This document shows positions 41,557-52,741 of a stretch of DNA of 64,000 nt, piece by piece. Every line of letters starts with the position of its first letter. Positions within the stretch are counted from its first letter, which is position 1. This DNA comes from Parvularculaceae bacterium (lineage in GTDB: Bacteria > Pseudomonadota > Alphaproteobacteria > Caulobacterales > Parvularculaceae). The position numbers were made by a program, and so were the translations under genes. The stretch spans positions 1 through 64,000 of the forward strand of contig JAJFFV010000002.1 of NCBI GenBank assembly GCA_021776475.1. The letters run 5' to 3'. The notes below the pieces were generated by a model. That model saw only the letters and a list, made by a program, of their open reading frames with translations, was not told where the DNA came from and did no database searches.

Positions 41557-42234
41557 ATGGCTGATGACGGTCTAATCCCTAAAAGCCCTGCGGCTGAAGA
41601 ATATGGCACGGTCAGTGAAGTATTCGGTGTCGCGGACGATCAGGGTGACGTTTTTGTGTCGGACGACCCGATTGAGCTGTTCATTTCATGGTTCATGCTC
41701 GCCCGCCAACACGAGCCGAATGACGCCAACGCCATGTCGTTGGCAACGGTCGATACGACCGGGGTCCCTAATGTGCGAATCGTCTTGTTGAAAGATGTGA
41801 GCGCGCGCGGGTTCTCGTTTTACTCCAACGCAGAGAGCGCAAAAGGTCAGGAATTGTCCTCACACCCTCAGGCGGCGATGTGCTTTTTCTGGAAGTCGAT
41901 CCGGCGGCAAGTCCGGATACGCGGTCCGGTGTCGGTGCTTGGTCCAGAAGAAAGTGATGCCTATTTCGCTGAACGCGCCCGCGGCTCGCAGATCGGTGCT
42001 TGGGCCTCGTTCCAGTCACGCCCGTTAGAGAACCGTGAAATCCTGCAGCGGCGGGTCGAGGACTATGAGGAGATTTACAAGAACAGGAAAGTGCCACGAC
42101 CAGAAAACTGGCATGGCTGGAACGTCCACCCGCAGACAATCGAGTTCTGGGTCAACCGGCCCTATCGACTGCATGACCGGCTCGTCTTTGAAGAAAGCGC
42201 CGAAGGCTGGAGCCAGAAGCGGCTCTATCCGTAG
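41557..42234 (+). CDS. pdxH: Pyridoxine 5'-phosphate oxidase PdxH
   Basis: PdxH uses FMN and oxygen to make the vitamin B6 cofactor pyridoxal phosphate. The FMN-binding core includes NAMSLATVDTTGVPNVRIVLLK and CFFWKSIRRQVRIRGPV, and the C-terminal part has the family segment RPENWHGWNVHPQTIEFW with RLHDRLVF. I chose the ATG at 41557 (225 residues) because GGAGAG precedes it and the conserved sequence fits; ATG at 41524 and a much longer open frame run upstream but overlap aroC. It is convergent with purL-bolA, leaving 3 bases between stops. Confidence 0.95.
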   Translation: MADDGLIPKSPAAEEYGTVSEVFGVADDQGDVFVSDDPIELFISWFMLARQHEPNDANAMSLATVDTTGVPNVRIVLLKDVSARGFSFYSNAESAKGQELSSHPQAAMCFFWKSIRRQVRIRGPVSVLGPEESDAYFAERARGSQIGAWASFQSRPLENREILQRRVEDYEEIYKNRKVPRPENWHGWNVHPQTIEFWVNRPYRLHDRLVFEESAEGWSQKRLYP

Positions 42235-42237
42235 ACG

Positions 42238-42471
42238 TCATTGTTTTTCGACAGTCTCCAGCGCAAGGGCATGAAGCTCACCGCCCATCTTGCCTTTCAG
42301 TGCTTTGTAAACCAGCTGATGCTGCGCAACCCGCGACTTGCCGTTGAAGGCGGCAGAAATGATCCGGGCCTTGTAGTGATCGCCGTCACCGGCCAGGTCT
42401 TCGATTTCAACCTCGGCATCCGGCAGGGCTTCGAGGATCATGGATTTGATATCGTCAGCGGCCATCGGCAT
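42238..42471 (-). CDS. bolA: BolA-family domain, C-terminal part of the PurL-BolA ORF
   Basis: Seventy-seven residues starting [16 protein letters not shown] and ending [12 protein letters not shown] match the BolA / IbaG fold: [17 protein letters not shown], the [17 protein letters not shown] helix-turn region and the GGELHALAL strand. BolA proteins bind monothiol glutaredoxins and take part in iron-sulfur cluster handling. The segment has no stop codon between it and PurL but has its own ATG (42471; also 42465) with AAGGAG nine bases upstream, so independent initiation is possible. A neighbouring grxD is not seen; pdxH follows convergently. Confidence 0.8.
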   Translation of the reverse strand: MPMAADDIKSMILEALPDAEVEIEDLAGDGDHYKARIISAAFNGKSRVAQHQLVYKALKGKMGGELHALALETVEKQ

Positions 42472-44964
42472 GGAGTCAGTCTCCTTCGTTTGTTCCATCA
42501 GATCGGGCAAAGTGCTGGCGTGAATGTTGGCCAGATCAATCAGCCCGATCATGTCCTCTTCATCGAGAATGATATCATCGCCGCCGAACATACCAAGCTT
42601 AGTCGCCTGAATACCAGTCATCGATGCTTTCAGGACGAAGTTGTCAGCGCCGTCTGTCGGTACCGCAACAAGATATCTGCCCTGATCTTCGCCGTACCAG
42701 TAAGCGGCCCTGCGGTTTTTGACGGGTGTTTTGAGCGTTAAGCCAAGTCCTGCCCCGAGAGCCATTTCGGCGGCGGCGACAAGCAGGCCGCCATCGGACA
42801 CATCCGTGACGGCAGACGGGATGCCATCATGGATCGTTTTGCGGATGAATTCACCAGCTATACGCTCAGCATCAAGATCGACCGGTGGCGGCGCGCCATC
42901 TTTGTTGTCAAAGAGATCATGCATATAGAGCGACTGCCCAAGCCAGCCGCGGGTGATGCCAAGGGCGATCAGCGTATCACCGTTGGTCGCGGTATCTGCT
43001 CGTGCTGTATGCTGAACATGATCGAGCAATCCTACGCCGCCGATAGCCGGGGTCGGCGGAATGGCCTGTCCATTGGTCTCGTTGTAAAGCGAGACATTGC
43101 CGGAAATGACCGGGTAGGAGAGTTTCTCACAAGCTTCCGCCATGCCGCCGATACACCCGACAAACTGCGCCATAATTTCAGGGCGCTCAGGGTTGCCAAA
43201 ATTGAGGCAGTTGGTGATCGCGAGCGGTGTTGCACCGGTAGCGGAGATGTTGCGATAGGTTTCGGCGACAGCCTGCTTGCCGCCTTCAAACGGATGCGCC
43301 TTGCAGTAGCGCGGCGTCACATCTGTCGAGATAGCGAGCGCCTTGTTGGTACCGTGTACCCGAACAACAGCCGCATTACCGCCCGGCGCAACCAACGTGT
43401 CGCCCATGACAGTGTGATCGTATTGGGACCAGATCCAGTTGCGTGAACACAAACCAGGTGTCGCCATTAGCGCCGCGAGCGTAGTCAAAAGCGTGTCAGC
43501 ACCTGACTGATCCGCCAGTGAGACGGTCTCCTCGTTCAGATCGTAGGCAGCGCCGGCAACGATCCCGGTTTCTGCGAGGTTGTTGGCGGCATCGGTAAGC
43601 GCAGTAAAACGGTCAGCCGCTGCATCCGGTGTGAGACGCGCATAGATTTCTGCTCTGCCAACACTTGCCGACCAACCCGCCGCCTGCACAGCGTCGATCG
43701 AAGCAAGTTTTTCCTCGATGAGTGCTTCTGCGATCACACTCATATCTGCGGCGTTCTTTTGAGCGGTCAGGGTAATCAAGGCTTCTTGAATCTTCACCAC
43801 CGGGTCCTGAAGCAAAGCCGGTTTTTCTGCCGGCGAATAAGGACGGTCGTAATTCGGAGCATCATCGGCGAGTGCAGAGACCGGCAGATCAGCTTGGACT
43901 TCGCCCAGATGGCGGATCACTAGCTGGCCGGTATCTGTCGTCACACCGATGACCGAGAAATCGAGACCCCATTTATCGAAGATGCCTTTAGCTTTAGCTT
44001 CAGCTTCTGGCTTCAACACCATCAACATACGCTCCTGGCTTTCCGACAGCATCATCTCATAGGCCGTCATGCCAGTCTCTCGCTGCGGCACCTTGTCGAG
44101 GTCCAGTTCAAACCCGCCGCCACCTTTGGCAGCCATTTCAACGGAAGAGGATGTGAGACCGGCCGCGCCCATATCCTGAATCGCGATGATTGCATCTTCT
44201 GCCATTAACTCGAGGCAGGCCTCCAGCAGAAGTTTCTCCGTGAACGGATCGCCAACCTGCACCGTCGGGCGCTTATCGCCCGAAGCTTCGTCAAACTCGG
44301 CCGACGCCATGGTCGCGCCGTGTATACCGTCGCGGCCTGTTTTGGCACCCACATAAACGACAGGATTGCCCGCGCCCTTGGCCGCTGAATAAAAGATCTT
44401 ATCCTGCTCGGCCAGGCCAACGCACATCGCGTTGACCAGAATGTTGCTATTGTAGCCGGCGTCAAAATTGGTCTCACCGCCAACAGTTGGTACGCCCATG
44501 CAGTTGCCATAGCCGCCAATACCCGCAACCACCCCGGACACAAGATGCTTCGTTTTGGGATGATTGATGTCACCAAATCGCAGCGCATTCATGTTTGCAA
44601 CAGGCCGCGCACCCATCGTAAAAACATCGCGCATGATGCCACCAACGCCCGTTGCGGCGCCTTGATACGGCTCGATGAAGGACGGATGGTTGTGGCTTTC
44701 CATTTTGAAAATCGCCGCCTGGCCATCGCCGATATCGATTACGCCGGCGTTTTCCCCGGGACCGCAAATCACATGATCCGCCTTTGTCGGCAGTTTTGCC
44801 AGATGTCGCCGCGAGGATTTGTAAGAACAATGCTCGGACCACATCACCGAGAAGATGCCGAGCTCCAGCAGGTTCGGTTCGCGGCCCATATGGCCTTTGA
44901 TGCGTTCGTACTCGTCGGGCGAGAGACCGTGGTCTTGGATGATATCAGGTGTGATCGGCACCAT
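42238..44964 (-). CDS. purL: PurL (FGAM synthase II) fused in frame to BolA
   Basis: PurL carries out the ATP-dependent step from FGAR to FGAM in purine synthesis, with PurQ and PurS. It opens with [19 protein letters not shown], carries [12 protein letters not shown] and the [20 protein letters not shown] substrate region, and reaches the usual PurL end near [13 protein letters not shown] at about residue 831. No stop occurs there: the frame continues 77 residues into a complete BolA-like domain. In related genomes purL and bolA are neighbouring separate genes. A Shine-Dalgarno-like AAGGAG nine bases before an internal ATG (42471) could let BolA be made alone as well. It overlaps purQ by one base (TAATG). 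Confidence 0.95.
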   Translation of the reverse strand: MVPITPDIIQDHGLSPDEYERIKGHMGREPNLLELGIFSVMWSEHCSYKSSRRHLAKLPTKADHVICGPGENAGVIDIGDGQAAIFKMESHNHPSFIEPYQGAATGVGGIMRDVFTMGARPVANMNALRFGDINHPKTKHLVSGVVAGIGGYGNCMGVPTVGGETNFDAGYNSNILVNAMCVGLAEQDKIFYSAAKGAGNPVVYVGAKTGRDGIHGATMASAEFDEASGDKRPTVQVGDPFTEKLLLEACLELMAEDAIIAIQDMGAAGLTSSSVEMAAKGGGGFELDLDKVPQRETGMTAYEMMLSESQERMLMVLKPEAEAKAKGIFDKWGLDFSVIGVTTDTGQLVIRHLGEVQADLPVSALADDAPNYDRPYSPAEKPALLQDPVVKIQEALITLTAQKNAADMSVIAEALIEEKLASIDAVQAAGWSASVGRAEIYARLTPDAAADRFTALTDAANNLAETGIVAGAAYDLNEETVSLADQSGADTLLTTLAALMATPGLCSRNWIWSQYDHTVMGDTLVAPGGNAAVVRVHGTNKALAISTDVTPRYCKAHPFEGGKQAVAETYRNISATGATPLAITNCLNFGNPERPEIMAQFVGCIGGMAEACEKLSYPVISGNVSLYNETNGQAIPPTPAIGGVGLLDHVQHTARADTATNGDTLIALGITRGWLGQSLYMHDLFDNKDGAPPPVDLDAERIAGEFIRKTIHDGIPSAVTDVSDGGLLVAAAEMALGAGLGLTLKTPVKNRRAAYWYGEDQGRYLVAVPTDGADNFVLKASMTGIQATKLGMFGGDDIILDEEDMIGLIDLANIHASTLPDLMEQTKETDSMPMAADDIKSMILEALPDAEVEIEDLAGDGDHYKARIISAAFNGKSRVAQHQLVYKALKGKMGGELHALALETVEKQ

Positions 44965-45626
44965 TAGCCCAAGGCCTCCACAAGACCTTTAAAGAATGTA
45001 GCCCCATCTTCGCCGCCCAGAACCGGCGAGACGACTCTCTCGGGATGAGGCATCAAACCAAGTACGTTGCTCTTGTTGTTGGTGATGCCCGCTATATTCC
45101 GGGCACTGCCGTTCGGGTTGGCGACATAACGGAATGCGACATGCCCTTCACCCTCGAGGCGATTAAGAGTTTCCTCATCGGCAGTGTAGTTGCCATCATG
45201 ATGGGCGATCGGGAATTCAACATAAGGACGGTTGCTGATGCCGCGGGTAAAAAGACTTTCCGGATTTGCGACCTGTAACATCTGCATGCCGCAGACGAAT
45301 TCGAGACCGGCATTGCGCATCAGCGCACCAGGGAGGAGACCGGTTTCGGTCAGGATCTGAAAACCGTTGCAGATACCAAGGACCGGCACGCCTGCTTCCG
45401 CCTTCTTCACCACGTCCTGCATGATAGGGGAGTGCCCGGCCATCGCTCCAGATCTTAGATAGTCGCCGTAGGAAAATCCACCAGGTAGGACGATTAAGTC
45501 CGCATCCGGCACGTCGGTCTCCCCATGCCAAAGCATATCTGGTGCGGTGCCAGTTGCCTGTTCAAGTGCGACAGCAGCATCTCGGTCACAGTTGGAAGCG
45601 GGAAAAACGATGACACAGGATTTCAT
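44964..45626 (-). CDS. purQ: FGAM synthase subunit PurQ (glutaminase)
   Basis: PurQ hydrolyses glutamine and passes ammonia to PurL. The class I amidotransferase nucleophile lies in [21 protein letters not shown] is upstream, and the C-terminal MPHPERV carries the catalytic His and Glu. The 220 residues fit the small, separate PurQ of the PurSQL system. It ends one base inside the purL start and begins 3 bases after purS, so purS, purQ and purL are one translationally linked unit. Confidence 0.96.
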   Translation of the reverse strand: MKSCVIVFPASNCDRDAAVALEQATGTAPDMLWHGETDVPDADLIVLPGGFSYGDYLRSGAMAGHSPIMQDVVKKAEAGVPVLGICNGFQILTETGLLPGALMRNAGLEFVCGMQMLQVANPESLFTRGISNRPYVEFPIAHHDGNYTADEETLNRLEGEGHVAFRYVANPNGSARNIAGITNNKSNVLGLMPHPERVVSPVLGGEDGATFFKGLVEALG

Positions 45627-45629
45627 CTC

Positions 45630-45872
45630 CTAGCTCACCAGCTCGATTTCGTAATTCTCCATCACAGGATTCGCGAGGAGCTTCTTGCACATCTCTTCAA
45701 TTTGTTCGCGGGCCTTCGCCTCGTCAGCCTCAGCTATCTCCAGTTCGATCACCTTGCCTTGACGAACGCCAGAAACACTGTCGAACCCGAGGCCCGACAA
45801 TGCACCCATGATCGCGTTGCCTTGCGGGTCGAGGATGGATTTTCTTAAAGTAACATGAATTTTGGCCTTCAT
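45630..45872 (-). CDS. purS: FGAM synthase subunit PurS
   Basis: PurS is the small structural subunit joining PurQ to PurL. From the ATG at 45872 it has 80 residues: MKAKIHVTLRKSILDPQGNA, GFDSVSGVRQGKVIELEI and a C-terminal LLANPVMENYEIELV, all typical. The frame runs upstream to 45986 but overlaps purC there. It begins 4 bases after the purC stop. Confidence 0.95.
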   Translation of the reverse strand: MKAKIHVTLRKSILDPQGNAIMGALSGLGFDSVSGVRQGKVIELEIAEADEAKAREQIEEMCKKLLANPVMENYEIELVS

Positions 45873-45876
45873 GCAT

Positions 45877-46665
45877 TTAGTCCTTGTTGACGTCGTTGCT
45901 GCTGACAAGTACCGGACCTTTCGTGTCCGATGTTTCTTCCTGATTGCGCAGAATACCAAGCCGGCGCGCGACTTCTGTATAGGCATCAGTCAACCCGCCG
46001 AGGTCTTTGCGAAACCTGTCCTTGTCCAGGATCTCGCCGGTGGCAATATCCCATAACCGGCAACTGTCGGGCGAGATTTCGTCGGCAAGAATGATGCGCA
46101 TCAGATCACCGTCATATTGACGACCAAACTCAACTTTGAAATCGATCAACTGGATACCAACGCCTGCGAACATGCCAGACAGAAAATCGTTGATCCGCAA
46201 TGTGTACGCGACCATGTCGTCGATTTCCTGGGGGTTTGCCCAATTGAACGCCGTAATCTGATCTTCGGTGACCAGCGGATCACCCAGCTCATCTTTTTTG
46301 TAATAGAATTCAATGACCGGGCGCGGCAGGGGGTCACCCTCTTTGAGCCCGAGCCGTTTGCAAATGGAGCCGGCCGCAACATTGCGCACGACTACTTCAA
46401 GTGGGATGATTTCGACATGATAAATCAGCTGTTCGCGCATATTGAGGCGTTTAATAAAGTGGGTCGGAATGCAAATTCGCTCGAGCGCGACCATGACGAA
46501 CTCTGAAATGCGGTTGTTAAGGACGCCTTTACCCTCCAGCACAGCATGTTTCTGATTGTTGAAGGCCGTCGCGTCATCCTTGAAGTATTGGATGACGGTG
46601 CCAGGTTCAGGCCCTTCATACAATATTTTGGCCTTGCCTTCATAAATCTGTTTGCGACGCGCCAT
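45877..46665 (-). CDS. purC: SAICAR synthetase PurC
   Basis: PurC joins aspartate to carboxyaminoimidazole ribotide in purine synthesis. [27 protein letters not shown] opens the protein; [16 protein letters not shown] and [31 protein letters not shown] are the diagnostic segments. 262 residues, normal for the family. GGAG precedes the ATG. It is the first gene of purC-purS-purQ-purL and is divergent from the zeta-subunit gene. Confidence 0.97.
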   Translation of the reverse strand: MARRKQIYEGKAKILYEGPEPGTVIQYFKDDATAFNNQKHAVLEGKGVLNNRISEFVMVALERICIPTHFIKRLNMREQLIYHVEIIPLEVVVRNVAAGSICKRLGLKEGDPLPRPVIEFYYKKDELGDPLVTEDQITAFNWANPQEIDDMVAYTLRINDFLSGMFAGVGIQLIDFKVEFGRQYDGDLMRIILADEISPDSCRLWDIATGEILDKDRFRKDLGGLTDAYTEVARRLGILRNQEETSDTKGPVLVSSNDVNKD

Positions 46666-46849
46666 GGCGTGGCTCCTTCAAAAATATTGGGAATCGGCGT
46701 GCCAGCCGGATGCCCTCGCTAGCATGCTCGCGGCCAGGGTGCAAAGGAAGTCTTTCCCCCCTGTAAATGCTTTTTCCGGTTTGTAACCCGGACATGAACA
46801 CCATATGTAGAGCTTGGAATTGAACCACTTGTTGCGGAGGAGACCTGCC

Positions 46850-47173
46850 ATGACCACATTCGATGATCGCGAAGATCGATTTGAAAAAGAATTTGCCCAT
46901 AACGAAGAGATGAAATTCAAGGTAGCGGCCCGACGAAACAAGCTGCTGGGACTGTGGGCGGCTGAAATCCTCGGCCATGAAGGCAGCGCGGCAGACGACT
47001 ACGCCAAATCGGTCGTTATTTCCGACCTTGAAGAGGCGGGGGAAGAGGATGTCTTCCGTAAACTGCGCGGCGACCTTGATCAGGCGCATAAAGCTGTTTC
47101 TGATGACGAGATCAGAGACAAAATGAAACAGCTGATGTCAGTTGCAATGGACCAGGTGCGCGACGGCAAATAA
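46850..47173 (+). CDS. F1-ATPase inhibitor zeta subunit (DUF1476)
   Basis: A 107-residue helical protein starting MTTFDDREDRFEKEFAHNEE, with the strongly conserved block FKVAARRNKLLGLWAAEILG. It matches the alphaproteobacterial zeta subunit, which blocks ATP hydrolysis by the F1Fo complex in Paracoccus and relatives. The N-terminal helix that acts as the inhibitor is present; strength of inhibition varies between species. GGAGGAG precedes the ATG at 46850. It is divergent from purC and followed by an SDR gene 15 bases downstream. Confidence 0.9.
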   Translation: MTTFDDREDRFEKEFAHNEEMKFKVAARRNKLLGLWAAEILGHEGSAADDYAKSVVISDLEEAGEEDVFRKLRGDLDQAHKAVSDDEIRDKMKQLMSVAMDQVRDGK

Positions 47174-47188
47174 ACAGGGAAAAGGTGA

Positions 47189-47962
47189 ATGGGACGACTT
47201 GCAGGGAAAAAGGCTTTCATCACTGGCGGTGCCCAGGGACTGGGCAAATGCTTTGCTGAAATGTTTGCCGCTGAAGGCGCTCATGTCACCATAACGGATG
47301 TGCAAGCTGATGCGGTCCGGCAGACAGCCGAAGAAATCAACGGGCGATATGCGGGCAAGGCATTTGCTTTTACCCATGACGTTACCTCTCGGGCTGACTG
47401 GGAGACCGCGCTTGCCGGTGCAGCTGATGCGATGGGGGGGATTTCCGTGCTGGTCAACAATGCGGGCATTGGCTCCTTTGGGTCGGTCGAGAGCGAAACC
47501 TTTGAGACCTATCGTAAGGTTATGGATATTGACCTTGATGCTATTTTTGTCGGCACACAGCTGGCGATGCCGCATCTGAAAGACAGTCAACCGGCGTCGA
47601 TTATCAATATTTCCTCGGTGGCAGGGTTGCGCGCGGATGGCAATTTTCTCTCTTATAACGTGGCCAAAGCGGGCGTCTGCATGATATCCAAGTCGATTGC
47701 TCTGCATTGTGCCAAGGCTGGGTATCAGATCACGTGCAATTCCATTCATCCCGTTTTTACCCGAACCGCGATCATCGAAGCGATGACCATGGCAAGCGGC
47801 GATCGGGAAGCGGGTGAGGCCAAACTCGCGCGGCAGATACCGATGAAACGGATCGGAGAACCGGAAGATATTGGCCATATGGCTGTCTATCTCGCGTCGG
47901 ATGAAGCAAAATTTGTGACAGGCACTGAACTTGTTGCCGATGGCGGACTGACCGCGCGTTAG
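47189..47962 (+). CDS. Short-chain dehydrogenase/reductase
   Basis: A classical 257-residue SDR. The cofactor motif TGGAQGLGKCFAE opens it; NNAGIG, the serine of NISSVAGL and the tyrosine and lysine of YNVAKAG form the catalytic set; the C-terminus VTGTELVADGGLTAR is typical. Family members oxidise or reduce alcohols and ketones; the substrate is not indicated by sequence. It begins 15 bases after the zeta subunit gene and overlaps the end of the convergent sulfurtransferase gene by 4 bases. Confidence 0.9.
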   Translation: MGRLAGKKAFITGGAQGLGKCFAEMFAAEGAHVTITDVQADAVRQTAEEINGRYAGKAFAFTHDVTSRADWETALAGAADAMGGISVLVNNAGIGSFGSVESETFETYRKVMDIDLDAIFVGTQLAMPHLKDSQPASIINISSVAGLRADGNFLSYNVAKAGVCMISKSIALHCAKAGYQITCNSIHPVFTRTAIIEAMTMASGDREAGEAKLARQIPMKRIGEPEDIGHMAVYLASDEAKFVTGTELVADGGLTAR

Positions 47963-48804
47963 TCGCTCGCAAGAACATCCGTGTCCGGCAGGGCGCCCCA
48001 TTCAGCCCATGACCCGTCGTAGAGGCGGGTCTTTTCGTGGCCGGTGACGGCAAGGGCGAGGCTGAGAATCGCAGCTGTGACACCGGAGCCGCAGGTGGTG
48101 ATAACGGGTTCACTATTGTTGATACCCAGTTGATCAAATTTTTCGGCCAGTATTTCGGGATCTTTAAGGCAACCATTGTCAATGAGGTCCGTCGCAGGCA
48201 GGTTCGTGGACCCGGGCATGTGGCCGGATTTGAGACCGGCGCGTGGTTCGGGCGCTTTGCCGCTGAAGCGGTCGCCCGGTCTGGCATCGAGAATTACTGT
48301 GTTCCCGGTGCCGCTGACCTCGTACATTTCATTGAGAGTGACGACAGCTGCTTTGTCGAACCGTGCTTCAAACGCTTTGCCAGGCAGGTCTGATTTTTCA
48401 TCTGTCAGTGGGTATCTTGCAGCCCGCCAAGCGGGCAGGCCGCCTTCAAGGATGCGGACATCCTTCACGCCCATGACCCGAAACGTCCACCAGACCCTCG
48501 CGGCGGAGAAAAGACCGGCGCCATCATAGATAACAACTGAATCCTGGTGAAGGATTCCAAGAGCGCCGGCGGCTTTGGCAAATTCTTCCGGCGTCGGCAG
48601 CATGTGTGGTAAATCAGTGGTTTGATCGGCGATTGCATCAAGGTCAAAAAAGACCGCACCCGGAATATGACATTTTTTGTATTCCTGCTCTGCGTCACGT
48701 GATGGATCAAGATACCATGAGCCATCGACAATTGATAGACGCGCGTCGGCCAGATGATCGTTCAGCCAGACCGGTGAGACAAAAAAATCAGACCATTGAG
48801 CCAT
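47959..48804 (-). CDS. sseA: Thiosulfate / mercaptopyruvate sulfurtransferase
   Basis: A two-domain rhodanese of 281 residues. The catalytic loop CGSGVTA in VITTCGSGVTAAI is characteristic of 3-mercaptopyruvate sulfurtransferase (SseA); CRKGVT-type loops mark thiosulfate sulfurtransferases. Both domains are complete: the first includes the DARLSIVDGSWYLDPSRDA region and HIPGAVFFDLD, the second VILDARPGDRFSGKAPEPRAG. It would transfer sulfur from mercaptopyruvate to acceptors, possibly linked to cysteine breakdown. The thioredoxin-like gene lies just upstream on the same strand. Confidence 0.9.
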   Translation of the reverse strand: MAQWSDFFVSPVWLNDHLADARLSIVDGSWYLDPSRDAEQEYKKCHIPGAVFFDLDAIADQTTDLPHMLPTPEEFAKAAGALGILHQDSVVIYDGAGLFSAARVWWTFRVMGVKDVRILEGGLPAWRAARYPLTDEKSDLPGKAFEARFDKAAVVTLNEMYEVSGTGNTVILDARPGDRFSGKAPEPRAGLKSGHMPGSTNLPATDLIDNGCLKDPEILAEKFDQLGINNSEPVITTCGSGVTAAILSLALAVTGHEKTRLYDGSWAEWGALPDTDVLASD

Positions 48805-48810
48805 GTCGCG

Positions 48811-49206
48811 TTAGTATTGTAGCGCCGTGTCGAAGACACTATGAATCATCTCAACAGTCATGCCGGCACTTATGCGCCCTCGGATATTACCGTTGACAAC
48901 CATCACCGCGTAGCCGGTTTTGACATTCGCGATCGGCACCTGATCAGCAACCCCGAGCCGCTCAGCTTTTTTTGATTCGCGGACAACCATTTCGTAGTCG
49001 AGGCTCGTGTAGTCAATCCGTACAATGTCTATATCCCCATGGTCATAGGATCGGGCCGCGCGCTCAAGGACCGGATCGAGTATTTTGCAGCCGCCGCACC
49101 ATTCCGCCCAAAACACCATGGCTGTAGCATCTGCTGCCAGCGCATTAGCGGGAATGAGACTGACCACGCTAAGCGCGACAGTAGCGGTAATGGTCTTGAT
49201 GTTCAT
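48811..49206 (-). CDS. Exported thioredoxin-like protein (CGGC)
   Basis: A 131-residue protein with a signal peptide (TATVALSVVSLIPANALAAD) and a thioredoxin fold. The redox pair is C37-G-G-C40 in FWAEWCGGCKIL, not the usual CGPC; QVPIANVKTGYAVMVVNG gives the cis-proline strand. It acts in the periplasm, perhaps in disulfide reduction. GGAGG precedes the ATG. It sits 6 bases upstream of the sulfurtransferase gene, so shared sulfur or redox work is plausible but inferred from position only. Confidence 0.82.
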   Translation of the reverse strand: MNIKTITATVALSVVSLIPANALAADATAMVFWAEWCGGCKILDPVLERAARSYDHGDIDIVRIDYTSLDYEMVVRESKKAERLGVADQVPIANVKTGYAVMVVNGNIRGRISAGMTVEMIHSVFDTALQY

Positions 49207-49830
49207 GGAACCTCCGGGTTGTCGGCCAGTTTAGGGTATTCGCTGGGTTGCGCCAATCACATGCAGTTGATGGAACGCTCGGCAGCAGAAAAATCCACGG
49301 GATCATTCCTCTGCGAGCAGGTGCCGGATTTCCCCAGGTGAACAGCCTCAGTAACACCGCCGAGAAAGATGTCTGCAAGGCCGATCAACGATCACATTTC
49401 GGATTGTTCTGGCGCTATCCGCCAGGGATCTGGCATGTGAGGGCTTTCCTTTGGGGACCACCGCGATGCCGTTTGTATCAGTCTCGTAGCCGGTAGTTAT
49501 GGATCGTATACGAAGTTAGTGAACATCAGCGATCCATGAGGCGTGCTCCGCTTATTCGATCACGCTTTGTGCCAGCGTTGCTGCGTGAGCGGCCAATCAG
49601 CGGATTGTCTGCCAGAATACAAAAAAATGGCAGCCCACATCGCTCCTGGCACCGTCCTTAAATAGATATCTCGACCACAAAATGCGGTGTTTCCATGAAA
49701 ATATGGACAGAGGTGGGTTACCGTCGTTGCGTTATACTATCACTTTCTGCTAGGGATTGCTCGCGGACGCATCTTTCCTGCATCTTGCGTTGGGTTAGGT
49801 TATTGAGTTGTAAAGGCAGCGCGCAACAGG
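49207..49830. other. Long intergenic region, no gene recognised
   Basis: More than 600 bases separate the divergent thioredoxin-like and TVP38 genes. Short frames exist on both strands but none looks like protein. ATGGATCG at 49499 is mirrored by CGATCCAT at 49530, an 8-base inverted repeat 23 bases apart. The region presumably holds both promoters and may contain decayed sequence. Confidence 0.4.
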
Positions 49831-50571
49831 ATGATTACACTATTCCAGCTTTTTGGCCGGTTTCTGAACAATATGGATACCAAAGCGTGGACATCCTTGC
49901 TGGTGTCCTTGGCGCTGTTGGTCTTTGTTTTCGTCATGCTCATCTATGGCCGGGAGTGGCTTGGTCTCGATCAGGGCCGGCTGCAAGAAATGATGGTCGA
50001 GATTGCTGAATCTCCGTTCGCGCTTTTGGGCGTGATTTCGGTTTTCTGTCTGCTCGCGCTGACCGGTTTTCCGCAAACCTTGTTGATCGCAGGTGCTGTT
50101 GCAGTTTTTGGCCCGATGGACGGCGCGATCAATTCTTGGATTGCAACAATGTGTTCAGCGACCCTGACATTCGCCATGGGCAACGCCTTCGGCGGCAGGT
50201 TTGTCAGCAACATCTCTGCCGGCCGGGCGAGCCGGCTGATTGAATCGGTTCAGCAGCACGGCGTTATGACGACGATGATGATCCGCTGGATCCCGTCAGC
50301 ACCATTTATTGTGGTCAACGCGATTGCCGGTGCGGCCCGGATCTCAATTGTCAAATTCTGGTTTGGTTCTGGTGTGGGCTTTATTCCGAAGATTATCTTC
50401 ATTGCCGCGCTTGGCGGTCAGGTCGATCAGATTATGAATTTCTTTACCAATCGCGATCCTCAGGGCCTCGTGGTCGTCGGCGGCATCGTCATTGCCTGGT
50501 TGGCCTTTCTTCTTCTAGTGCGCTGGCTGTTCAGAAGAATGCGCGCGCACGATTCACAAAATGAAGCCTAG
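49831..50571 (+). CDS. TVP38/TMEM64-family (VTT domain) membrane protein
   Basis: A 246-residue inner-membrane protein related to DedA. Helices flank the VTT core, which includes FPQTLLIAGAVAVFGP and the conserved segment SAPFIVVNAIAGAARISIVKFWFGSGVGFIPK. Family members act in membrane homeostasis, possibly lipid movement; the exact role is unsettled. An ATG at 49831 follows AGGATG only weakly, and one at 49873 is in frame. It is the gene before mreB, 162 bases upstream. Confidence 0.85.
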   Translation: MITLFQLFGRFLNNMDTKAWTSLLVSLALLVFVFVMLIYGREWLGLDQGRLQEMMVEIAESPFALLGVISVFCLLALTGFPQTLLIAGAVAVFGPMDGAINSWIATMCSATLTFAMGNAFGGRFVSNISAGRASRLIESVQQHGVMTTMMIRWIPSAPFIVVNAIAGAARISIVKFWFGSGVGFIPKIIFIAALGGQVDQIMNFFTNRDPQGLVVVGGIVIAWLAFLLLVRWLFRRMRAHDSQNEA

Positions 50572-50694
50572 AGGTCGGACAATCGTCGCTAAAGGTGAGC
50601 AATACCAAGGTTTTTGTGCGGTAAGAGACACTTTTTTAACTATAAATAAGGCAAACCGGTATAGCATATTGTTAGTGGTATGGTTCGGGGATGA

Positions 50695-51774
<1,080 letters not shown>

Positions 51775-51817
51775 GTAGTCCCTTGCTGTCCGGGCAACAG
51801 CGTTTCGGAGTTTGGTA

Positions 51818-52741
51818 ATGGAAGAACTCGGCCAGTTTCGCCGGGAAGGCTTAGGTAAAAAGAGCAACAGACGCCTCAGCCTGATTTTTCTGCTGGCGGT
51901 GTCAGTGATGATGTTTGTTTTCTCGCTTTACGGGGCGCAGGCATCGGTTTTTGAAAAAGCCCGCGAAACACTTCTCGATATTGTTGAACCGGTGTTGTCT
52001 GTTTTCAACCGGCCATTACGGTTTGTTGACAACCGGATCGGCAACATCACCGATTATTTCAACTATCTTGAACAAAACGAACGCTTGCGGGAGGAAAATG
52101 CCGAGCTGCGGACCTGGATGAACGAGGCGATCACCCTGCGCCGTCAGGTCACCTATTATCAGGAACTTTTGGACGTCCAGTTTGATGAGGCGGCAGAAGC
52201 GATCGATACAAGAGTGGTCGGTGAAACCGGCGGTCCTTATCAACGCTCCTTGATTATAAATGCCGGTCGCAGTCAGGGGATCGAAACCGGTGACGCCGTA
52301 ATTGATACCGAAGGCCTCATTGGCCATGTGGTAACAACCGGTAATTCCGCTTCACGGGTCCTGATGCTGACCGATTTTTCAAGCCGGGTGCCAGTGTTCA
52401 TAGAAGATGCTGGGATTGAAGCGATTGTTGCCGGAAAATATTTGGATGCGCCGGAGCTGATGTTCCTTGAGACCCGCGACATTGAAACGTTGCAGCCCGG
52501 TATGCGTATTGTCACTTCGGGGGCTGGGGGAAACCTGCCGCGCGGTATTCCAGTTGGCAGTGTCGACAGTATTGACGAGCGGACGATCAAGGTTAGGCTC
52601 TTTTCGAAATATAATGACACCGACTTTGTCCGCGTGCTGGATTATGACTTTATTGAGATCAGCGTCGATGAAGACATCGGCGCGGACACGGCGATCATCG
52701 CGGCGGAATCCGAGGTCGGGTCAAGCGACCCGGAAAACTGA
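51818..52741 (+). CDS. mreC: Rod-shape protein MreC
   Basis: MreC links MreB to the elongation peptidoglycan synthases. A short cytoplasmic start is followed by a membrane helix (RLSLIFLLAVSVMMFVFSL), a coiled coil (about residues 60-105, with YLEQNERLREENAELRTW) and a periplasmic beta domain with VINAGRSQGIETGDAV and the GLIGHVV strand. I chose the ATG at 51818 after CGGAG; TTG at 51812 is in frame. Its TGA overlaps the mreD ATG. Confidence 0.95.
   Translation: MEELGQFRREGLGKKSNRRLSLIFLLAVSVMMFVFSLYGAQASVFEKARETLLDIVEPVLSVFNRPLRFVDNRIGNITDYFNYLEQNERLREENAELRTWMNEAITLRRQVTYYQELLDVQFDEAAEAIDTRVVGETGGPYQRSLIINAGRSQGIETGDAVIDTEGLIGHVVTTGNSASRVLMLTDFSSRVPVFIEDAGIEAIVAGKYLDAPELMFLETRDIETLQPGMRIVTSGAGGNLPRGIPVGSVDSIDERTIKVRLFSKYNDTDFVRVLDYDFIEISVDEDIGADTAIIAAESEVGSSDPEN

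Noticed and set aside
49507-49518. TATACGAAGTTA, matching one arm of a loxP-type site
   Set aside because: No second inverted arm occurs 8 bases away, so no complete site exists; a chance match.
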